Origin: Spirosoma endophyticum
GTDB lineage: Bacteria; Bacteroidota; Bacteroidia; Cytophagales; Spirosomataceae
Length of the DNA stretch: 64,000 bases
Reading direction: 5' to 3'
NCBI RefSeq assembly: GCF_900112365.1
Contig: NZ_FOLQ01000002.1
Location: 620,001-684,000, forward strand
Positions 59,304-64,000 of the stretch are shown one piece after another; positions within the stretch are counted from its first letter, which is position 1, and each line of letters starts with the position of its first letter. The notes beneath the pieces are model-generated. The model searched no databases, was not told where the DNA came from, and saw nothing but the letters and a program-made list of their open reading frames with translations. Both the position numbers and the translations under genes were made by a program.

Positions 59304-59413
59304 GCGATTCCTATGATTTAATTGATTTACATGATTTTACTTTCCTGATTTGCAATCAGAATCATGTTAATCATAATAATCAAATAAATCCCGGCGGGGC
59401 CGCCCGCGCGGTC
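59304..59413. repeat. Family B palindrome, copy 2, with GC-rich module
   Basis: An AT-rich left part (59304-59338, core TGATTTACATGATTTT) and right part (59360-59394, core AATCATGTTAATCATAAT) form an imperfect hairpin. The GC-rich module follows at 59395-59413. The last 25 bases are identical to those of the copy at 41240-41264. Confidence 0.75.
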
Positions 59414-59420
59414 AAATAAT

Positions 59421-59942
59421 ATGTTCAAACGAGATCCCAACCGCAGTTACCCAACCGAAACCGAATCGCGGGTGATTATTCGATTTCAGGACTGCGACCC
59501 GTTGCAGCACCTCAACAATGCTAAATACTTCGACTATTACTTCAACGCCCGGGAAGATCAGGCTGCCAAGCTCTATGATTTCAATCCAGGGCAACTGTTC
59601 CACGAGCTGAAAACAAGCTGGGTGGTTTACCAACACCAGATTGCCTACGTTCGACCCGCTCAGGTAAGTGAATGGGTACGTATCATGTCGAGGTTAATTT
59701 ACTTCAACGAGGATACCACCGTGACGGAATACATTATGACCGACGATGGAAAAACACACCTCAAAAATGTGCTCTGGGTTACGTCTAAGTACGTGAGCGT
59801 ACTCACGGGCAAGCGCATTCCGCACGACGAGACCGTCATGGGTTTCCTTCAGGCGACGCTCGTTCCACATGTTGATTTCCCGAGCCTGCATTTCAACGAC
59901 CGAATCCGGGAGATCAAGCATCAGGTTGTGACAATGAAATAA
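59421..59942 (+). CDS. Hotdog-fold acyl-CoA thioesterase
   Basis: A 173-residue thioesterase of the 4-hydroxybenzoyl-CoA/YbgC type. The hallmark is RFQDCDPLQHLNNAKYFDYY with the catalytic aspartate near residue 24. The central helix and strands (TSWVVYQHQIAYVRPAQVSEWVRIMSRLIYF) build the hotdog fold. The substrate is some acyl-CoA; it cannot be specified. The start is only 7 bases after the end of the family B repeat. Confidence 0.9.
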   Translation: MFKRDPNRSYPTETESRVIIRFQDCDPLQHLNNAKYFDYYFNAREDQAAKLYDFNPGQLFHELKTSWVVYQHQIAYVRPAQVSEWVRIMSRLIYFNEDTTVTEYIMTDDGKTHLKNVLWVTSKYVSVLTGKRIPHDETVMGFLQATLVPHVDFPSLHFNDRIREIKHQVVTMK

Positions 59943-59957
59943 TGGAGACAGAAAAAC

Positions 59958-60047
59958 GGATAATGCCAAATTAAAAATGGAATATCGGTAATGATTCATC
60001 GATAATTCATTACGTATTGGGCATTATCCATTATCCATTATACATTC
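59958..60047. repeat. Family D-like inverted repeat, variant copy
   Basis: GGATAATGCCAAATTAAAAAT near 59958 and its reverse-complement-like ATTGGGCATTATCC around 60017-60030, followed by direct repeats ATTATCCATTATCCATTAT. It separates the thioesterase and symporter genes and explains the false N-terminal extension of the symporter frame. Confidence 0.65.
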
Positions 60048-60052
60048 ACTCC

Positions 60053-61324
60053 ATGAAACTCCTCAACAACCTCACCGTCCGCGTACTCATTGCCATTACG
60101 CTCGGTATTCTAACCGGGTATTTCTTCCCCGAAACCGCTGCGAAGCTCAAACCACTAGGCGACCTCTTCATCAACCTGATCAAGATGGTCATTGCGCCCA
60201 TCATTTTCCTGACCATCGTGCTAGGTATCAGCAATATGGGAGACCTCAAAAAGGTTGGTCGGGTAGGAGGGAAAGCGCTGCTCTATTTTGAGATTGTGAC
60301 AACGGGCGCGCTGGCCATTGGGCTTATTCTGGCCAATGTCATTCGTCCCGGAGACGGTGTGCAGACGGCCGCCGTGAAAGGCGGAGATATCAGCAAATAT
60401 GCTGAGCAGGGGGCTGAAATGGACTGGACGGAATTTTTTATGCACGTCGTTCCGAGCAATGCCGTAAAAGCGTTTGCGGATGGCGATATTTTGCAGGTGC
60501 TGGTGTTTTCGATCCTCTTCGGTGTGGGGCTGGCGCGCATGGGCGAAATAGGGAAACCACTCATTCTAACCTTCGAGCGGTTGTCGAAGGTATTCTTTAA
60601 TATTCTGGGTGTCGTGATGGTACTAGCGCCTATAGGTGCTTTCGGTGGGATGGCCTTTACCATTGGTAAATTCGGACTCAGTACGTTACTACCACTTGCT
60701 AAATTGATGGGAACGGTCTATGCAACGATGTTTCTGTTCATTTTCGTGATCCTGAACCTGCTCATGCGCTACTACAAAATCAGCTTATGGGCGGTTTTAA
60801 AATTTATAAAGGAAGAGCTTCTCATTGTGCTTGGTACGTCCTCGTCGGAGTCGGCCTTGCCACAGATCATGGACAAGCTCGAAACTCTGGGTTGTTCGCG
60901 GTCGGTGGTGGGGCTGGTGGTTCCGGCGGGGTATTCATTTAACCTAGATGGCACAACCATTTATCTGGTGATGGCTACGATATTCCTGGCGCAGGTATTC
61001 GGTGTCGACCTGACAATCGGCCAGGAACTGACCATCATTGGCATCCTGATGATTACGTCCAAAGGCGCAGCGGGCGTAACGGGCAGTGGCTTCATTGTGC
61101 TGGCCAGCACGTTGACCGCGATCAAGGTTATTCCGGTAGAAGGATTAGCCTTGCTGCTTGGTGTTGACCGGTTTATGTCGGAAGCCCGCTCCCTTACGAA
61201 CATCATTGGCAATACCGTCGCCACCATCTTCATCGCCAACAACGAGGGCGAATTTGATCGAACAAAATACGAACGGGTGCTACGTCAGGAAACGAACCAT
61301 GAATTGCCTGAGTATAAGTACTAG
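60053..61324 (+). CDS. Dicarboxylate/amino acid:cation symporter (DAACS family)
   Basis: A 423-residue inner-membrane transporter with eight helices and two re-entrant hairpins. Family motifs: LVLGTSSSESALPQ (serine-rich re-entrant loop), GYSFNLDGTTIYL (NLDGT cation/substrate site), GAAGVTGSGFIVLASTL, and DRFMSEARSLTNIIGNTVAT, the canonical substrate-binding helix. It should move dicarboxylates (succinate, fumarate) or glutamate/aspartate with H+ or Na+. The frame is open to 60017, but the first 12 residues come from a repeat; the ATG at 60053 (MKLLNNLTVRV) is right. Confidence 0.93.
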   Translation: MKLLNNLTVRVLIAITLGILTGYFFPETAAKLKPLGDLFINLIKMVIAPIIFLTIVLGISNMGDLKKVGRVGGKALLYFEIVTTGALAIGLILANVIRPGDGVQTAAVKGGDISKYAEQGAEMDWTEFFMHVVPSNAVKAFADGDILQVLVFSILFGVGLARMGEIGKPLILTFERLSKVFFNILGVVMVLAPIGAFGGMAFTIGKFGLSTLLPLAKLMGTVYATMFLFIFVILNLLMRYYKISLWAVLKFIKEELLIVLGTSSSESALPQIMDKLETLGCSRSVVGLVVPAGYSFNLDGTTIYLVMATIFLAQVFGVDLTIGQELTIIGILMITSKGAAGVTGSGFIVLASTLTAIKVIPVEGLALLLGVDRFMSEARSLTNIIGNTVATIFIANNEGEFDRTKYERVLRQETNHELPEYKY

Positions 61325-61423
61325 GTTTATGGTATTTGGTTTGAGGTTTACTGTTGGCTGACGCATGGATTGCTGACGACGGTTCGATTGCGTCAGCAAT
61401 CCATAAACCGAATACCGTAAACC
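61324..61423. repeat. Family F inverted repeat, copy 2, nested
   Basis: Outer arms 61324-61342 and 61405-61423 match in 17 of 19 positions. Inner arms ATGGATTGCTGACG (61365-61378) and CGTCAGCAATCCAT (61391-61404) are perfect over 14 bases and directly adjoin the right outer arm. The whole makes a long, near-continuous hairpin after the symporter gene. Confidence 0.8.
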
Positions 61424-61509
61424 ATCTTTATATATATTTTTAGAATTAATTAAACCATTTCGTGGGGAGTTGTTCAAAAGGCCAAATACAACCTGAAACA
61501 ACTACTACC

Positions 61510-61986
61510 ATGAAAAAAGTATTGATGACAGCCGCTACGTTGGTTGTTCTCCTCTCGACGGCTACGCTGGCACAACGGTACGGTAATCCCAATTCGCCCT
61601 ATTCTCAACAACCCGGCTACAATCAGCCGGGTGGCCAGGGCTACGGTCAACCCAATTACAACTACGATTACGATGATTACAGCTTCGACCGTCATTTAGA
61701 GTGGTGGGACCGGGAGTTGAATCTAACCCGTCGGCAGGAGCGCGAAATTCGCCGGATTCGGGATCGCTATACCCAGCAAACGCAGGGGCTTAATCCGCGT
61801 GATCCCCGGCAGCGCGATACGTTCCGTCAAATTCGGCAACGGCAGTTTTTCGATATGATGACCGTACTGGGTCCACAACAACGCGATCAGGTGATTGCCC
61901 GAATGCGGCCTTATGAACGTACGGCCGGTCGGAGTCGTGGCAATGGGTATGGGGGCGGGTCGGGTTACAGTCCTTACGGTTACTGA
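61510..61986 (+). CDS. Exported Spy/CpxP-like protein with Gly/Tyr/Gln-rich linkers
   Basis: A 158-residue exported protein from the ATG at 61510 (MKKVLMTAATLVVLLSTATLAQ signal peptide). A low-complexity region rich in Gln, Pro, Gly, Tyr and Asn follows (about 22-56). Next is a helical core (LNLTRRQEREIRRIRDRYTQQ, then FRQIRQRQFFDMMTVLGPQQRDQVI) in which LTxxQ-like pieces recall Spy/CpxP periplasmic chaperones. The Gly/Tyr/Ser tail ends it. The relation to Spy is tentative. A terminator follows at 62013. Confidence 0.75.
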   Translation: MKKVLMTAATLVVLLSTATLAQRYGNPNSPYSQQPGYNQPGGQGYGQPNYNYDYDDYSFDRHLEWWDRELNLTRRQEREIRRIRDRYTQQTQGLNPRDPRQRDTFRQIRQRQFFDMMTVLGPQQRDQVIARMRPYERTAGRSRGNGYGGGSGYSPYGY

Positions 61987-62012
61987 GGCATTGAGTCTGG
62001 AAGGAAGTCGTT

Positions 62013-62044
62013 AAAAAGTCGATCATATTGGTCGGCTTTTTTTG
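62013..62044 (+). terminator. Intrinsic terminator after the Spy-like gene
   Basis: AAAAAGTCGATC pairs with GGTCGGCTTTTT (62030-62041) with G-T pairs around a short loop and a T-run of seven. It follows the stop codon by 27 bases. Confidence 0.7.
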
Positions 62045-62127
62045 TTGTCAATCAGCCCATTAATTGGCGGGTAAGTTGCCATCTGCTTTGGTTTCTAGCC
62101 GTTTATGCAACGTTACGTTGATCAACT

Positions 62128-62135
62128 TATCTTTG
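62128..62135 (+). promoter_or_regulatory. Candidate -7 box for the M3 peptidase gene
   Basis: TATCTTTG at 62128-62135 matches TAnnTTTG and lies 38 bases before the ATG. Only a weak TTT-type -33 element is present about 20 bases upstream. Confidence 0.4.
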
Positions 62136-62173
62136 TCTTATTATTTGCCAGGAAACTCATTTTGTAAGACAGT

Positions 62174-64000
62174 ATGTTAACCCATAAACAAATCAGGAAA
62201 ACAGGCGTTTTGCTGGCGGTAGTCGCAACAACGGCTATTGCCCAGCCATCGCTACCCGCACTCAAAATGACCCAGAATCCATTCTTAACGCCGTATACGA
62301 CACCTCACCAGACGGCGCCTTTCGACAAAATTAAGCAGGAGGATTACCTGCCAGCGCTCAAAGAGGGCTTGGCGGAAGGTCGAAAAGACGTAGAGATCAT
62401 CGTTAATAATCCGGCCAAACCGACGTTCGACAATACGATTGTTGCCCTCGAACGGTCAGGTGATCTGTTGGGTAAGGTAACTTCCGTATTGTTTAATCTG
62501 AACAGTGCCGAGACCTCGCCCGAACTTCAAAAAATTGTAAAAACAGCGTCGCCGTTGCTGAGTGAGTTTAGTAACGATATTACGCTGAATGAGAAACTGT
62601 TTGCCCGCGTGAAAGCGGTTTACGATCAGCGCGCCAGCCTGAATCTCGATCCCGAGAGCGCCATGCTGCTCGAAAAAAACTACAAAAATTTTACCCGCAA
62701 TGGCGCCAATCTGGATGCTAAAGGCAAAGAGCGGCTCCGGGCAATCGACAAAGAACTCGCGCAGCTTTCGCTTCAATTTGGGGAGAACGTACTGAACGAG
62801 ACCAACGAATATGCGCTGGTCGTTACGGACGGGAAAGAACTCACCGGACTGCCCGATTATGTGCTTGAGGCCGCTAAAGCTACCGCCAACCAGAAAGGAA
62901 AGGAAGGCTATGTGTTTACCTTACAAGCGCCGAGCTACGGGCCGTTCATGCAGTATGCCAACAATCGGGAGTTGCGCAAAAAACTGTACCTGGCCTACAA
63001 CGGACGCAGTTTTCACGGCGACAAAAACGACAACTCGGCGATTATCCAGAAAATTGTGAACCTGCGCTACGAACGGGCCAAGTTGCTGGGCTACAAAACC
63101 CACGCCGATTTCGTGCTGGAAGAGAGTATGGCTGGCTCGAAAGATAAGGTGCAGGGATTTCTGGACGAACTCGTTACGTATGCCCGCCCGGCTGCCGAAC
63201 GCCAACTGGCCGAACTGACAGCCTACGCGAAAGCCCACGGTTTTGCAGAGGACAAACTGCAAAACTGGGATAACAGCTATTACGCCGAGAAACTGAAGAA
63301 AGAAAAATACGACCTCGACGACGAAACGCTGAAGCCCTATTTCAAGCTCGACAACGTACTGAATGGTGCCTTTACGATAGCCAACAAGCTCTACGGCATC
63401 ACCTTCACAGAACGCACCGATATTCCGGTCTATAATCCGGAAGTGAAAACCTTCGACGTGTTCGACAAGGATGGTAAGTTTCTGGCGGTATTTTACGGCG
63501 ACTATTTCCCTCGTCCGGGCAAACGTAGTGGTGCCTGGATGAACGATGTACGGGGCCAAAAAGTGGAAAATGGCGAGAATATCCGGCCGCACATTGTCAA
63601 CGTCTGCAACTTCACTCGCCCGACCGATACCAAGCCATCTTTGCTGACCTTCAACGAAGTCACTACGTTGTTTCATGAGTTCGGCCACGGGTTGCACGGG
63701 ATGCTGGCCAATAGTCAATACGAAAGTTTATCGGGTACGAGCGTTCCCCGTGACTTCGTTGAGTTACCGTCACAGGTGATGGAAAACTGGTGTTACGATC
63801 CCGAAGCACTAAAACTTTTCGCTAAACACTACCAGACCGGCGAAGTGATTCCCAATGAATTAATCGAGAAAATTCGTGCCAGTCAGAACTTCCTGGCTGG
63901 TCTGGCCAACTTACGACAGCTACGGTTGGGCCTGGTAGACATGTACTACCACGGTCAGAAACCTACCGGCGAAACCATTACGGAAGTAGAGAGTCGGGTA
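62174..64000 (+). CDS. M3-family metallopeptidase (Dcp/oligopeptidase A-like), cut by the window end
   Basis: Zinc peptidase of the M3 family, at least 609 residues visible; the stop lies beyond the window. An N-terminal signal peptide (about 1-23, ending AIAQ) marks it as exported, as for peptidyl-dipeptidases of Bacteroidota. The long helical N-terminal region is typical. The active site is HEFGH at residues 501-505 with the third zinc ligand expected at Glu530 (DFVELPSQ). It degrades oligopeptides, probably removing dipeptides from the C-terminus. About 70-100 residues are missing at the end. Confidence 0.94.
   Translation, partial: MLTHKQIRKTGVLLAVVATTAIAQPSLPALKMTQNPFLTPYTTPHQTAPFDKIKQEDYLPALKEGLAEGRKDVEIIVNNPAKPTFDNTIVALERSGDLLGKVTSVLFNLNSAETSPELQKIVKTASPLLSEFSNDITLNEKLFARVKAVYDQRASLNLDPESAMLLEKNYKNFTRNGANLDAKGKERLRAIDKELAQLSLQFGENVLNETNEYALVVTDGKELTGLPDYVLEAAKATANQKGKEGYVFTLQAPSYGPFMQYANNRELRKKLYLAYNGRSFHGDKNDNSAIIQKIVNLRYERAKLLGYKTHADFVLEESMAGSKDKVQGFLDELVTYARPAAERQLAELTAYAKAHGFAEDKLQNWDNSYYAEKLKKEKYDLDDETLKPYFKLDNVLNGAFTIANKLYGITFTERTDIPVYNPEVKTFDVFDKDGKFLAVFYGDYFPRPGKRSGAWMNDVRGQKVENGENIRPHIVNVCNFTRPTDTKPSLLTFNEVTTLFHEFGHGLHGMLANSQYESLSGTSVPRDFVELPSQVMENWCYDPEALKLFAKHYQTGEVIPNELIEKIRASQNFLAGLANLRQLRLGLVDMYYHGQKPTGETITEVESRV

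Overview
The window looks like a piece of chromosome from a Bacteroidota bacterium of the Cytophagales type, close to Spirosoma. This is inferred from the gene families (FecI/FecR pair with an STN-domain protein, Wzi-type outer-membrane protein, LytTR/LytS regulators, head-GIN DUF2807 lipoprotein, Rdx, DUF2007-CdsA-CPBP cluster, Tat-exported sugar enzymes), from candidate promoters of the Bacteroidota form TTTG-N(19-21)-TAnnTTTG, from weak ribosome-binding sites and from near-even base composition. No rRNA, tRNA, CRISPR, prophage or insertion sequence was found. The genus is a guess; no search was run.

Layout. 1-9.5 kb: secreted protein of unknown function, alditol-oxidase-like flavoprotein, bioB, lipoprotein, OmpA-family protein, LpxH, and a cdsA-DUF2007-CPBP protease cluster. 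11-21.6 kb: dusB, a biotin carrier protein, dprA, a MerR regulator divergent from alaS, a frameshifted exported amidohydrolase, a Wzi-like protein and murI. 21.9-26.3 kb: ECF sigma factor, FecR anti-sigma factor, an STN-domain outer-membrane protein with eight 16-residue repeats, and a DUF2807 lipoprotein. 26.4-29.3 kb: an Mla/MCE lipid transporter (mlaE-mlaF-mlaD). 29.5-33.7 kb: lytic transglycosylase, CvfB, FMN-dependent 2-hydroxyacid oxidase, Rdx protein, beta-barrel protein. 33.8-37.7 kb: a probable sugar-oxidation set (IlvD/Edd dehydratase, PQQ-type sugar dehydrogenase, SDR). 37.8-38.6 kb: an AT-rich, probably acquired DUF2971-like gene. 38.6-54.1 kb, nearly all on the minus strand: DMT transporter, LRR protein, M16 protease, LytTR response regulator with a TPR kinase that has lost its phosphoacceptor histidine, TPR membrane protein, LytS-type kinase and a TolC/HlyD/FtsX/LolD efflux operon. 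54.2-64 kb: a decayed toxin-like locus, a Tat-exported sugar isomerase/oxidoreductase pair, CsbD, a flavin monooxygenase, DUF2147 protein, thioesterase, dicarboxylate symporter, a Spy-like protein and an M3 peptidase cut by the window edge.

The most unusual property lies between the genes. At least six different families of long inverted repeats occupy the intergenic spaces, each seen two or three times in 64 kb, and a GC-rich 19-base module recurs beside unrelated palindromes. Several reading frames (MerR, FtsX-type permease, symporter) run upstream into these repeats, so their true starts are internal. The pentamer TACGT/ACGTA is also very common, except in the two genes that look least native.

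Functionally most of the window is housekeeping and envelope biology. The parts that deserve a second look are the sigma/anti-sigma/STN-repeat locus, the H-to-D kinase, the broken genes and the repeat families.
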